Source: Tubulanus polymorphus (Eukaryota; Nemertea; Palaeonemertea; Tubulaniformes; Tubulanidae). Taken from it: a stretch of DNA of 64,000 nt. Shown in pieces: positions 30,301-42,235 of the stretch. The position numbers and the translations under genes were made by a program. Under the pieces are notes generated by a model. It was not told where the DNA came from, made no database searches, and saw only the letters and a program-made list of their open reading frames with translations. Position 1 is the first letter of the stretch. Every line of letters begins with the position of its first letter. The stretch spans positions 13,022,155 to 13,086,154 of the forward strand of contig NC_134033.1 in NCBI RefSeq assembly GCF_964204645.1. The letters are read 5' to 3'.

Positions 30301-33300
30301 CGACTGTGGTGAGTGCTTTGATTGGTTTCAGGTCCCTTCTCTTCCCTCTTACACATGTTAGCAAAAATAAGTTATCGCCAATGTCCTGCTAGTATCACAG
30401 CACCTGTCCCCATCGCAATTACAGTAACTTGAGAAATCAATGGACTTGGAGCTACGATCACACGTACGTTTTTGACCAGGGCCAATGTTGGCTGTGCCAG
30501 ACTCAGCCCAAGCCAATCGTTCACACTTGTGGCAAATGGGTCCACGTCTGGTTGACACAGGCTCAGACTGAGAACGTCAGACCAGGCCGTGGCTAGTTTT
30601 AGTACCGGTAGAATTATTCCGTGTGAATGCTCATTGGTTATGGAAGTGATTTAACTCGCTAAAAAAAAAAGTTTTGATAGGATTTAGTTACTAGTCAGTG
30701 ATTTATGTAGGATATCTCTTAATAAGCCATCGGCTAAAATGACTCGGGCCTGATTTGACCTGAGCCAAATCCTGTCTGTTTGATCATGGCTAATCGTACA
30801 ATTTAAATCATCAACATTTAAAAAATCACTGTAATCAAGGTTTTACAAGTATCTAGGTTATCTATGTCTGAGGGGGTTGCTCCTGTTCCTAATTGAGGCC
30901 TGACATCACTATCTTCATTCTGATTATTTTAAACATTCACTGAATTGCAAGTTACGTCAATGGAAAAATATTCCCAGCATTTTCATCAGGTTTCACTAGC
31001 TGCGGTAGTAGTTGTGAACTGGGTAGAAAGTGATATTCAATCGACTCTTTAAACAGGAGTGGAAAAAATTAAGTGTTTTATTTTTTTCAAAGGTTGAGTA
31101 AAATGAGATAATTCAATACCATCTGTTTCGTTGGCTACTGTAGTGAGATCTCTTAGCAGGTGGTGGTGGTAGTTGGCAAAGAGATACCGATAGGGGAGGC
31201 GGTAGAGAAAAACTTCCGCTACTTTGTGTAAATGAAATGAAGATATATCTTGCCGTTTGAACGTAGTGTCTGGGGTAATATGAAGGGTTATGTTTGTTTG
31301 GAAAACAGTCTGCAAATTAGAAATCAACAAAACTATACAAAAACCCCGTTCTCTTTCTCTCTCTCACGCAGTGTGGGAGAGGTTACGAATGTACAGCAGA
31401 ATGTACAGCACGCCGGCGCTGATTACGTGACTATGTACCGTAATCACATGAGGCTTATTATCTCTGCGAATGATAGCGGTATTAGAGACTGAATGATATC
31501 GCGTTTGTTTTTACTTTGTGGTTGTGTCGGGCAAAAATTAAATAGGCAGACATGAGAATCGTCAAATAACAGTTGAATTGTTAAAAGAAATGACCTACAA
31601 AGAATTCCACTTTATGGTCTACTATCATTTTTATTCTGGCCAATGGCCAGACTCTTACTATAGGTTATTGTCTCAGCCAATCAGCATTCCCAAAATAATT
31701 ATTGACCAATAAGCATCAATGCCTTATTGGCCAATCAGAATTATTTTTTCTGGCCCTAACTATGCATTCTTAGCCAATCAGCATTCCCAAAACACTTATT
31801 GACCAATGAGCATCAATGCCTTATTGGCCAATCAGTATTCTCATCCTACTGTTTTGGCCAATCTTTGTTGCTAATTCTATCAACGAAAACTATTTGTGAA
31901 TGTTTCCAACTGCATTCTGTACTCCAAGAACTCCAAGAAAGTGTAATGATCATTTGGCCAATCAGCGCTCTCTTCTGCTAATCGGAAATTAGAATATAGG
32001 CCTAGTCAATGTTGGGCGATTCGCAGATTTTATCTTTTAAAAAAGTCAGACAACTAAAGTGCTAGATTGTTCACGCTGGCAGCAAATGGCGGGTCGGTTT
32101 TCTGTCCCATATCGACTATTCAGTTGGCTATACGCGTGTAGATCGGTGATATTTTCCGATGGCAATTATTATCACGTCGGTATGAAAATTGCTTCGTAAA
32201 TCACGGATTGCGAAATGTTGTCTGTCGCTGTCATAAACCAAGACGTTTTTTTTTTTGTTTTTTTACGGTTTACACTCGACGAAAAAGGTCTTATTTTCTT
32301 TTAGAGTGAGCAGAAAAAAGGTCTGGGTTCCTACAGCCGCTAAAATTCCTCAAATAATTAGGAAGCTATACCCTGAAATTCTGGCTTTTACCCCTCAGGC
32401 CCCTGAAGTACCCCTAAAATTCTAGAAATCATGTCTGTAAAATAGAGAATAAGAGTTTCAAATTTTATCCCACCTCATTTCCAAGAGTTTCAAATTTTAT
32501 CCCACCTCATTTCCGATTAAAGCCACCCTTAGGCAAATGTTTTTGGTCCATGCCAAATTAGGCCCGGATCAAGCGTTAACTTTGGTACCAAAATAAAGGT
32601 CGAAGCAATAGAAAAGATCTCGACCGACCATTGGCGTTGCATATGTATGGTGTATGTATTACAACTGGTGCCAGTCACGAGACGACAATCCCGAGGCGTT
32701 TCTTAGATTTACAACGTGCATTAAAATCTACGCAGTAAGAAATTGTGATCGCAGTGCATGAAATTTATTCCATTCGCGATGCTGCAGCGCGCTGTCTCAC
32801 TTTTTTGCGAGGATCGTTTTCTGAATTCAAATTACCTGCCGATAGTGAGAGACAGAGTGGGGGAAAACAGGGGGGGACTTGACTGCCAATTGATTGTACA
32901 GTAGAATCCGCTTAATTCAGATAATTTCTTACTTATCTACCGGTTTAAAAGTCATTTTCTTGTATATCGATGAATAAAAGTTACGTCCATCTGGGAACTA
33001 TTTAGATATTTCACGAAATATGTGAATAACATGGAGCAAAATATCCGAGCTCAAAGTGAAAAGAACGGTATGCGCTTCTGTACTTATGAGGTTAGTTATG
33101 ATAAATTTAATTCATGCCGCTCCGGGTTAGGATTGGGGAGCACATCTTTTCATAATAATTTTAGAATTAAGTTTTTTTCCAGTGCAAAACTCAAGGGCGA
33201 CTTATTCAGACAGTGTGGAGTAGATTAACATGTTTTTTCTTTAAATTTTGCTGCCTGGTTCTGGTTGGGTGGCATCATCTAGGGCGTAAAGACTATCGAG

Positions 33301-35464
33301 ATTTATAAAGCTCGCGAGCTCATGCCGAGAATGATGGCAACTACTTGAAATATTGATTCGATTAATCTCGTTTGAACTAGCTATTTTCGAGTCTGCAAAC
33401 GTCAAGTGGCTTAATCGAATCGCGAGCAAAAAACGGTAACCTTGACGGCGGCGGTGCCCATGACCCGTCGCGCGGACGACACCGACTGCGTAGAATTTTA
33501 ATCATTTGAATTATGTTTTCAATTTCTGTGATAATAATAGCGCGCTGATATGCCGCGCGGAGAGGAAATTATCATCAGATGCTGGTGATAATTCGTTCGG
33601 AGAAGTCTGCATTTTTGTCATCATTTCAACAGTAATTCAAGGACTTTGAAACTAAGTCGGATAAGGTCGAATAATTTAGAGATTAGTGTACATACGAATT
33701 AAGCGGTTACAGTTGTAAGACCCTTGGATAGTATCTATGATATCATAAGACCATCCGTAATAGCCTCGGGCCAGTTTTGCCATCGAGATTTAAGTTTTGA
33801 AGTTGGCTTAACTCTTTAGACTGGTCCCAACTTGTTAGATCGGCTTTAGAACTTAGGTGGTCTTAAACTTGTTTTAAATGAAAGCCATAACTATCTTACT
33901 GGGCCTCGGGGATCATTTCCTGGACCAGACTGGGTTTCATACTGTGATAATCTTTTTGCTTACATCAGGCTCTAGAGGGTGGTTCATGTAGTGATATCTG
34001 GTAGTTTTGTGCCACGGCAAAATAATCAAACTTGTGCACAATAAATTCTACAGTTATTAGAGCCAGTTACTGGATGCCGTGACCTTAGGGTGAAAGTGTA
34101 AGATGGGAATAGAACCATGATGGTCGTCTTAGATCTAAGCCCTGACTATACAAATAGTTTAAATTCCACGACATGAACTGGCTCCTATCTGCAGGGTTTC
34201 ATAAATGTGCTCTAAGGAAATAGCATGGACTATCCCCTGAGAATGACCTGAGAAATATTTTGTAGAAATTTTCTAACCAAATGCGTAATTTCAACTATCA
34301 TTAATGTATGAATTCAGTTGCGGTCATTCTCTGGATATAGCCACCTTTTTTTCTGTGCGTTGTGTTGATTTTTTTTTCGATTACCTTCATTGCCTAAAAC
34401 AATGACAACATTGAGGGAAAGAAAAAAGCAAAGGATTATTCAGAGTGTTAAAAGCTGGAAAAAACAAAATAGTTACTCATGAATAGATGGCAACCTGCTC
34501 ATTCATTATAGATGTGAAAATTCTGTAAGCGTTATGCCTATTGGTCTTACAACATACACGGGAAAGAAAATAGATTAAAAGATAGTGTACAATTTGAAAA
34601 GAAAAAGAAGTAATATAGCTGCAAAGCAGCGATAACAAGTTTTCTGTGAAGTAACAGAAGACCCTAGATACACTGAAAGCCATTCGGTATAGATGTGATT
34701 TTAAAGTTGGGCACTTAGAAAATAACCATGGAAATACATATTTTCTCTTACAATAAGAAAGTGATTATAAATGAAAAAAACGAGTAGAAATGATATGTTG
34801 AGTTCTACTGAAAATGGAGTCGCTTTTTAAATGAAGCCCATTTTAACTATGAAGCTTGGGCCTGGAACTGATTCAATGGGATACTGGTAACACCATATGG
34901 CGCAACATAACATTGAATTTTCTTCGTAGAGAAAGTCAGTTCATTTTCAACGAAATTTGAACTTGATTTTTAGGCCGCCAAATACAAAAATTATCAAACA
35001 ATAGTCATTGGATAGATATAAAGTTCCCGCTCAGTGTGGTATAGATTTCCCCGAAAATTGACAGATTTGAATTTACGAATTTTGATCTAATGTAGAAGGA
35101 AATTGAAGCGTGGTACCCGGTAACCACTAGCGATCCTGGCGGAATCCTCGCTTGCCACAGGCGCTGTTAGCGTTGCCAGTCCTCCTCTGACATTACGACG
35201 TATGGTATTCTAATTCGTCTATCCGGTGTACGTAGGCAATACGAGTCTTAACCGCTCTAGACGAGGTCCACCGTGGCCTCGACGAGCGAGTTATTTTTTG
35301 CGCGCTTGAAAATTGATTCCGCCGTTAATCAGCGACGGCGGCCGCGGCGGACAGAAACCGGGAAGGACGTCTTGTCGTTTCGCGGACGAAAATTATCGAC
35401 AAGTCGATGAGGTCGAAATTAACTTTGACAGCACAATTTACATGCTATTAATATGTAATGACCA

Positions 35465-35537
<73 letters not shown>

Positions 35538-35612
35538 CTCTCTCTCCCTCCCTCCCTCCCTCTCCTCCCTCCCTCCCTCCCTCTCCTCCTCCTCTCTCCC
35601 TCCCTCTCCCCA

Positions 35613-35711
<99 letters not shown>

Positions 35712-38700
35712 AAAAAAAAACCGGCAGTATGTGTGCACTTGTATCCACAGAATATATTCATGAGATTCGATGAAAGGTTGTCTAGATTTAAATTAATCCT
35801 AATAAGGAATTGTTGATTCCCGGGGCCCGGTCGCCTGGTTGTGGCATAAGTCAAAAAGACATCCTAAATCATAAGACTGGTCTCTGGTCTCAAGTTTTTA
35901 GATTAGCCACGCATGTGGTCTTAAATCTAAGCCAATTACAGAACTGTCCCCCAGGGTCCGGTTTATATTCTAGACATTCTTGTTTCGATAGGCAGTCTAA
36001 GCATTGTAAGCCGCTGCCACACAAGCGTTTTTGGCCCGTGCCAAACTGGTTGGACCCGGCCCGAGCAAAGTTTTAGCACAGGTCACTAGGAGACTCGCAC
36101 TTCCCTTTGTCATGGCATTATTTGGTATCAAGTCATCAAAGTCATCAAGTGATCCGGGCCATATATATATCTGAATGATCGCGGCTATAGAGTTAGTTAT
36201 AAGCTCTTTATGGTTACCAATTTGTGAAAATTGGCATCGTAGTATAGGCACATTTGGCTCATCCTGTTGTTTTTGTCCATTCTAAGGAATAAGGGCTCTG
36301 TGCCACCGGCTATCTTTGCGGATTGTGTGCAAAAAAATAGGTACAAGATTGAATTTCGTTCACAAAATCCATGAAATAGTCGAGTCGATGCTTGCCTCGA
36401 ATATAACCTGTCATTCGGAATGATTCGAATTTTATGCGGTAAAATTGTTTTCTCGCAGTCGCAGTCGGTTTAATCCGCGCTCGCTGTTGAGACATCACAG
36501 CGTTTACTGGATGATTGACAGCTGACGTCGGCGGCGGCGAGATTGAAATCGCTAAAAAAATATTTTCAAAACACGGCGGATATAAATCTAAGATCCGTTA
36601 TATTGCTAATTGATAATCTAGTCACTGGGAAATCTGTCTTTGACTGGTGTGACATCAGTTGTTTTTCTCTGACGTTGCAGTTGGTTTTTCCTTAATGTCT
36701 TTTCGAATTAATTTCTAAATAAATGTCTAATGCTATTCAACATTTTCAACTGATCAGCTAAAGATTAGGAAATGTAGTGGCGAGATGGATCGAGGGAGTG
36801 TTGGTGAGAGGTAGAGAGGTTGGGAGGTCAGGAAGTTAGCGAGGCAGAATGAGACATGTATAGAGTAGTTGAAGGAAATTTGGCAGAGTGGACTGAGAGG
36901 GAGTGGAGAAAATGGATGAGAGGATGGACGGATCGGAGAGGGAGGTAGAGAAAGGCTGGATGATGGGAGAGTAGAAAGAGAGGTTGAGAGGGAGGTAGAG
37001 AAAGGTTGAATGACGGGAGAGTAGAAAGAGAGGTTGAGAGGGAGGTAGAGTAAGGTTGAATGACGGGAGAGAGGGCAGAAAGAGAGAGTTGGGAATCGCT
37101 GGTGAAAAGTGGAGACGGAGATGGATAAGTAGAAGAGGGTTAGGGGAAATAATTTCCACTCATTGTTCATATATTATCCACTTGAAGGATATTTCATGTT
37201 TATTATCAATTGAATAAGTAAATTTGTTAAACACAATGAGGTGCATGCAGTTTCAACGTAAGTATTCAATCACACACGCACAGTCCATGAGTTCCTTGAG
37301 TTCATGAACTGGCATCAGCACAGACATTACGCAGATATCAGCTCAGGAGCTGTGGTGTTATGCTGTAATCATCAAAAGGTCTGTGTGGGCGTGATATGGG
37401 CGGCAGCAGTGAGTTTGAATTAATGATTAGTTGACAATTATTAAATATGGAAGTAGTCGGGTTCATTGATGAGTCGTGCAAGTTCTTAAAAGAAGTCGTG
37501 ACTGGGGTACAAAAAAGGAATTTCAAGAAACCGGCCATGCTATAAGCGATAAGGCTGAGCACGTTTTCTAAATTTGGTCATGGGTGTTTAAAGAATCTTA
37601 ATTATAACTGATTAGATAAGAGATCACCATTATTCGCAGATCACCAACAGTCGGTCAATACGTAGATCACCAGCAGTCGGTCAATACGTAGATCACCAGC
37701 AGTTGGTCTATACGTATTAGATCACCAGCAGTCAGTCCATTCGTAGATCACCAGTAGTCGGTCTATACGTAGATCACCAACAGTCGGTCCATTCGTTGAT
37801 CACCAGCAGTCGGTCCATTCGTAGATCATAGAAATACCACCTGAGATTTTATTGACATGAATCACGCTATACGTCGTCCTAATGACACGGTAGCTAACTT
37901 AGCGGGATGCTGCACTCCTCTGGGAGCAGTCGTTGTACGGGCTTAGCATCGCTTGTTGAGCAAATGATGAACTGTCACGATAGATGCTAGAACGCTTGGC
38001 TAACCGGCTGAGTGACTGATCAACATTCATCGCTATCCGTGATCAACAGTTAGAGAAATATGAAATTTGAAAATTTGTAGAGCCGGGGATAAGAAGTCAG
38101 GCTTGCGATTACCAGTGACGCGTGCAACGCATTTCTCTGCAACTAACAGCAACAGTCTCGGCGTAAAGATCCGTCTACCTACACGCCTTTACAACTGTCT
38201 GAAACGAGAAGCACATGTTCATCTCTTCCAGTCTCGATCAACATAATATGGCTACCGTCGAGTTGTCCCAGAGCTCCATCGAAAGCTGTCCCAGTGAAAG
38301 TGTGTGGCAAAACGTCGTAACTTATTTTAACTCTTTTACTGCGTCGATCGATGATCTGTATTCCTGTCGCGTTCGTGTCATCGCTGATGAGCTGTCTGCG
38401 ATCGTCGGTGATTTCTCATCACTCGCCGCGTGACTGACACCGATAGAAATGGATCTGATTATTTTGACTGGCACGTCGAAGATCGCGCGCGCGCGCCGAT
38501 CATCGGGGAATCGCAGCGATTGACAATACAATTATCTTTCACCTGTTTTTGAAATGTGCCGACGCGACGCAACGCCGGAGACAATTTCTAATTTTCGTAT
38601 TGCTTCAGGCGGGCGTCGTCTTCTTCATCGTCGTTGTCATCATCGTTTAGGACGGGCAGACGACTTTTATGATGGTTTACGAGTTGGAATTCGATTCGTC

Positions 38701-41353
38701 GATGATCGGCTGAATCCACGGCTTTAATGTCGTCGTTCGTTATCAGTTTTCAGGTTGACAAATCGAATCGACCTCGTTTGAACCCGATTCGTTGAGATTC
38801 GATTCCACGCGGGGAGAAGTTAAACTCGTAAAATTAGGTTTCAGTCTCAGTATCGATTGCTTGACCTTTACGACGAGTTAAATTCTGAAATTCAGTTTCG
38901 CTCGAAAGTTGAACCAAAAATTACCCAGTTACGTCAAGTGCTCAATTTGCAAGTCACGGAATTTTCTTTAACTTGAAATAAAGTCGGGAAACCTGAACAT
39001 CACGGAAAAGTCAGGGAAATTTGTTAAGATTGCCAGATCGCGCATAAAATCAAATATCTATGTTTTATGTATTTGACTATGTTAATTGATTCGATTCTAA
39101 GCAGATCAGGGCGGGGAAAACAACAGTCAAATTAAAGTTGCCACCCTGATCTCTGATGATAACAATTATCCTTCTACAAAGGTAATCAAAGCAATATTTT
39201 CTAGGGTCACAACTTTTAGAGCAATGCTAGTGGCAATCTGCAGTCAGGAACCTTCATAACATTCATTCATCATCATAGTGTGTGCTGATCAAATTACTAA
39301 CATTGAAGTTATGATATCATCAGTTTTGGGACTGTTCATTATCGACGAATGTTTGGTTGTTGTAGTTCATTTTCAATTAGATACGTCTTCGACGAGTTTT
39401 CTTCAACACTGGTGATAAAAAAGACACTGTCAATTGAGTGTCAAACATTTCTTGCAATTGACAAACGGCCGGGCGTTCGGCGCCTGCGTATAAATTATTG
39501 AGTTATTGAAGTGAAATGCGGTGCTCGGTTTAGGTATTTACGCATAAGGAATCCGTATACATCAAGTAAAATCGAATCATCGAATCTACGCGCCGCTGCG
39601 TATACATTACAACTAAATAATAATATCAAATTCATTTGAAATTACGACTAAACGTGTTCTACTCATCATCTCGACGCTGTTGACACTGATAATGTTGCCT
39701 GGCAACGCCGTGTATAAAAGCACATGTTTTTGCTCGATTGAATTTGTTCTCAAATTTCTCGTCGTTAGCAGAATTCTACTGCCGCTCGCTGTCTGCTGAA
39801 TACTCGTGCCGCTCGCTGTCTGCTGAATTCTGCTGCCGCTCGCTGTCTGCTGAATTCTGCTGCCGCTCGATGTCTGCTGAATTCTGCTGCCGCTCGCTGT
39901 CTGCTGAATTCTGCCGCCCCTCGCTGTCTGCCCACTGACAGCGGTATCTTAGAATACCTCATACCCCATTCGGTTGTCAGTCCCATGAAGTATGAGTTAT
40001 AGGATCATTGAATGAAAATGAGCTAAGAGCTCAGTGCAGTCTGCATTAGCTACTGCTCCAGTATTTGGTTACAGAATCACAATGAGCTAAGAGATCAGTG
40101 CCGTCTCCACTAGCTACTGCTCCTGTATTTGGTTATAGAATCAAACTGAGCTAATAGCTCAGCCCCGTCGTCATTTACAACTGCTCCTCTGTTTTGTGAA
40201 AGGATAGAAATAAGTAAAGAGCTACGATCCTCACTTACAACGACTCCTGGGTTTGGTTGTAGGAGCGAAAAAGGTATCTGTTCAAGTCTTCAACCGAGCT
40301 GTTACTTTTTAAATGTTTTTACAAGATGAGCCGAGAAAACCAAGTTTTAAACGTCAACATTTAACCTTGTGAGTGAACTCGTAATTCAGTCTAAATACTC
40401 ATAGATTCTGGTTTGGATTTTTAAAATCTCGAGTGCCTGGTATTCGGTATGCGTGCGGGCAGGTATAATGTATGCCAATTACGTGTTAAAAACATTACTA
40501 AACCTTCACTTATTTCCATAATAAACTTCATGTCTATAATGACAGGCGAACTAAACTCTCTCTTGAGTTTGATGTATATATAACTTGTGAAAAAAGAAAA
40601 TCCCCACTTGAAAAACCTAGTCGGAAAAGATGGTAGCGTTGTTTCCAGAATCTGACCTGGTTTTAGTCATAACTTCTTGGTTATGATGTTACTGGTTTGA
40701 GAATTAGTGAAGTGCTAGCGTAAAGAAATAATTAACTTAACCTAGCAGGAAGCTAAACCACTGAGACCGGGACTGGAACCTCGCACTGCTCGCCTGCCAG
40801 GCGATTGCTCTACCATCTGAGCTATGGGTGGGGGGGGGGTTACTGTACCCTAGAATTTTGAGGATAAGAAAACAGAAAATGAGCACATCCCGGGCCATGT
40901 CATGAAAGTTACGCAAATAAGGGCGAATGAATTGGTGATGTGAGGCCCTTCCGGGAATTATTCACGGGCACTGTATTTCTAGACTGTCGCCCGCACACTC
41001 TGGGTCTGCTCCTAAAAAAAACGAGTGATTATTCAATTGAAAAACTTACCGTTGAATATTTCGACGGTCATTCCGACTGGCATTACCAGTATCGACACGA
41101 GAAAATCGGCGATCGCCAACGACATCAGGAAATAGTTGGTCATGTTTTGCAGACGACGTTCCCAGCAGACGGCCAGACAAACGAGTATATTCCCGAGAGC
41201 GGTAAACACGATGAAGATCGATAGCGATAACATGCCCCATTTCAGGGGCGGCCGGGCGTCGTCGTCGTCGGCGTCATCGGTCGAGTCGGCGGATAGATTC
41301 CAGATACTGTGATTAACATGGCTCGTTAAGTTTAGATAATCATCAAAGTTCAT
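24378..41353 (-). CDS. 5-HT2-like serotonin receptor (class A GPCR), two exons, 911 aa
   Basis: Exon 1 is 41050-41353 (ATG at 41353, 101 codons plus one base, GTAAGT donor). Exon 2 is 24378-26809. The intron is 14.2 kb and the phase fits. Residues 1-38 are extracellular with NLT, NHS and NLS sites. TM1 is ~39-64 (GN at 54-55) and TM2 ~74-99 (LAIAD, Asp83). TM3 has the amine-binding Asp118 and the DRF motif at 135-137 in place of DRY. Cys111 and Cys190 can form the usual disulfide. TM5 includes FYVPLTIMIITY. Loop three runs ~225-785, about 560 residues, with a His/Gln run at ~254-264 and an acidic tract at ~587-622. TM6 is ASKVLGIIFVVFVVLWTPFF and TM7 ends NPIIY at 844. LQNMTNYFLMSLAIAD, ASKVLGI and the C-terminal TCKYR are 5-HT2-type. 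The family is Gq-coupled; other amine receptors are less likely. There may be a 5' UTR exon upstream. Confidence 0.88.
27984..28070. mobile_element. MITE-like fragment, GTGAGTTAGAGTT family
   Basis: GTCGTGAGTTAGAGTTGACT at the left and GTTAACTCTTCCATAACTGTGGAACTGGG at the right in part match the 13341-13450 element. It lies in the receptor intron. Confidence 0.5.
29350..29700. repeat. ~32-bp minisatellite, about 11 copies
   Basis: The unit begins ACTGATGACCCAGATACTGG and ends near TTGACCAG, with substitutions between copies. Open frames across it on the minus strand are by-products of the period. Confidence 0.85.
31675..31835. repeat. Duplicated CCAAT-rich block
   Basis: AGCCAATCAGCATTCCCAAA and the following ~50 bases recur 96 bases later with few changes. 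Each copy contains CCAAT in both orientations (ATTGACCAAT, ATTGGCCAATCAG). Further GGCCAATC motifs follow up to ~31970. This may be a decayed repeat rather than a promoter. Confidence 0.55.
34639..34666. repeat. Diverged short palindrome
   Basis: The motif AGTTTTCTGTGAAGTAACAG, then AAGACCCT, is an imperfect copy of the clean palindrome at 43471-43500. Confidence 0.4.
35467..35706. repeat. Compound microsatellite (CT)n, (CCCT)n, (AT)n
   Basis: A pure CT tract runs from 35467, passes through CCCT and CTCC imperfect units, returns to CT, and ends in an AT tract from about 35633 to 35706. Length is likely polymorphic. Confidence 0.95.
36780..37130. repeat. Purine-only tract with ~50-bp repeat
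   Basis: The plus strand is nearly all G/A with few T. At about 36937-37085 three copies of a ~50-bp unit containing GAGAGGGAGGTAGAGAAAGG are seen. Minus-strand Ser/Pro/Leu-rich open frames here are artefacts of the base composition. Confidence 0.75.
37637..37828. repeat. ~26-bp minisatellite, about 8 copies
   Basis: The unit is close to TAGATCACCAGCAGTCGGTC plus a six-base variable end (AATACG, TATACG or CATTCG). Copies alternate between end types. Confidence 0.85.
39711..39720 (+). promoter_or_regulatory. TATA-box-like sequence before a 27-bp repeat
   Basis: TGTATAAAAG, in a short GC-rich context, lies about 50 bases before a repeat array that keeps an open frame. It is a good TATA match, but no ATG starts the frame that follows, so a functional promoter is uncertain. 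Confidence 0.3.
39769..39927 (+). repeat. 27-bp minisatellite, about 6 copies
   Basis: The unit CTGCCGCTCGCTGTCTGCTG plus AATTCTG is a multiple of three, so the plus strand reads a nine-residue repeat (SLSAEFCCR) and the minus strand also stays open. It is inside the receptor intron and has no ATG in the repeat frame. Confidence 0.8.
40013..40270. repeat. ~62-bp diverged tandem repeat, four copies
   Basis: Each copy has a GAGCTAAGAGxTCAG block, then a TTAGCTACTGCTCC block, then TTTGGTTATAGAATC. Divergence grows toward 40270. Confidence 0.65.
40765..40832 (-). repeat. tRNA-derived SINE head
   Basis: The minus strand reads TAGCTCAGATGGTAGAGC (A box) and then GGTTCCAGTCCCGG (B box), with an anticodon-arm-like TCGCCTGGCAGGCGA between. 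The 5' CCCACCC end has no matching 3' acceptor strand, so it is not a working tRNA; a SINE or tRNA pseudogene is likelier. Confidence 0.6.
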
Positions 41354-41941
41354 TCTCGGACGACGAAACAAGCGCGGAAATTATCCATGCATCGGATGTG
41401 GGCGCGCGTGCGGTGCGTGTGCCATTTGAGGGTCGTATCTCAATAGATGATCGATTGTTTTCAGTACTAATGATTAATCCTTTTCTTGAGAGATTTTTTC
41501 AGCAATTTCTTCTTTTTTTCGTTCTGAAGAGTTCACTAGCTTAGGTGGAAGGAGGTAAATCCTGTTTTTTTTTTTTTTTAGGATTTTGTTAGCAATTTCT
41601 ACTTTGTTTTGCGTAATGAAGAGCTATTGCGCACTAGGCTAGGTTGAAGGTGATTATTCATTCAGATGATTATGATTAATCCGTATTTTGAGTAATTTTT
41701 CGTAGCAGTTTGGAGCAAAATTTATTTTTATTTGTGGTAGATGAAAGCCTATCGCCAGACGGTGTGAATGAAGGTAATTATACTATATTCGGATGCGAAA
41801 GTGACCACTATAGCCGGGGCGGTTTTTTTTTGCGGCGAGTCGATGTTTTTCTTCAGATGTTTTTCTTCAGATTCCGAGAAAAACCTTTTCCTCGCTTAAT
41901 TCGTGACAAATCTTTTATTTATTTATTTTTTCATGTTCTAC

Positions 41942-42235
41942 CGGCGCTGCTGATATTGTTGTCGACGACGACGACAACGTTTTCGCGATCGATCAATTGT
42001 CAGCCGCCGGATTACGAGACGTCGACACTTCGACGCGTCAAATATATGTGAATAATTCACGTTGTCATCGTCTGCGGCAGTCGTTGCAAAACGGACGTTG
42101 TTGTCGTCGTCTCGTGAAATTGATCGTTCAACCACAGCCGCGTCAGTTATTCCGTCAACTGAAAAATCGTGATGTTTTTTTCTTCTTACCGGAATCGGAA
42201 TCGGATGAATCGTACTTTATTCACACTGCATAGTT
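41942..42235. other. GC-rich patch with coding-like frames, unassigned
   Basis: Codon-like, CpG-rich sequence in AT-rich surroundings. On the plus strand one frame ends at 42049-42051 and a second (41997-42233) reads Arg- and Cys-rich up to a Ser/Glu end. On the minus strand an acceptor-like TTTTTCAG near 42160 is followed by an open frame rich in Asp then Arg that ends at a TAG near 41940. The minus-strand version could be a 5' exon of the receptor. I cannot choose between them. Confidence 0.25.

Larger units (their letters stand above)
26810..41049 (-). other. 14.2-kb receptor intron, contents
   Basis: No independent gene is convincing. It contains MITE and minisatellite copies (listed separately) and CpG-rich patches near 27440-27660, 28430-28520 and 33420-33500. 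It also holds related fragments with GGTCTTAAxT and CTAAGAC blocks near 27000-27120, 33780-33880 and 35835-35960, and a 31-bp direct duplication at about 32453-32513. Sharing of GTGCCAAA and GGCCCGG motifs near 32550 and 36030 suggests a further short element family. Confidence 0.5.

Noticed and set aside
30358-30558. Cysteine-containing 66-codon minus-strand frame
   Set aside because: No signal peptide; it overlaps repeat-like sequence and has no start or poly(A) context.
35313-35854. Open frames of 167, 138, 101 and 96 codons
   Set aside because: Products of the CT and AT microsatellite, which has no stop codons in several frames.
40765-40832. Functional tRNA-Ala (GGC) gene
   Set aside because: A and B boxes are present but the acceptor stem does not pair and the anticodon stem is irregular.
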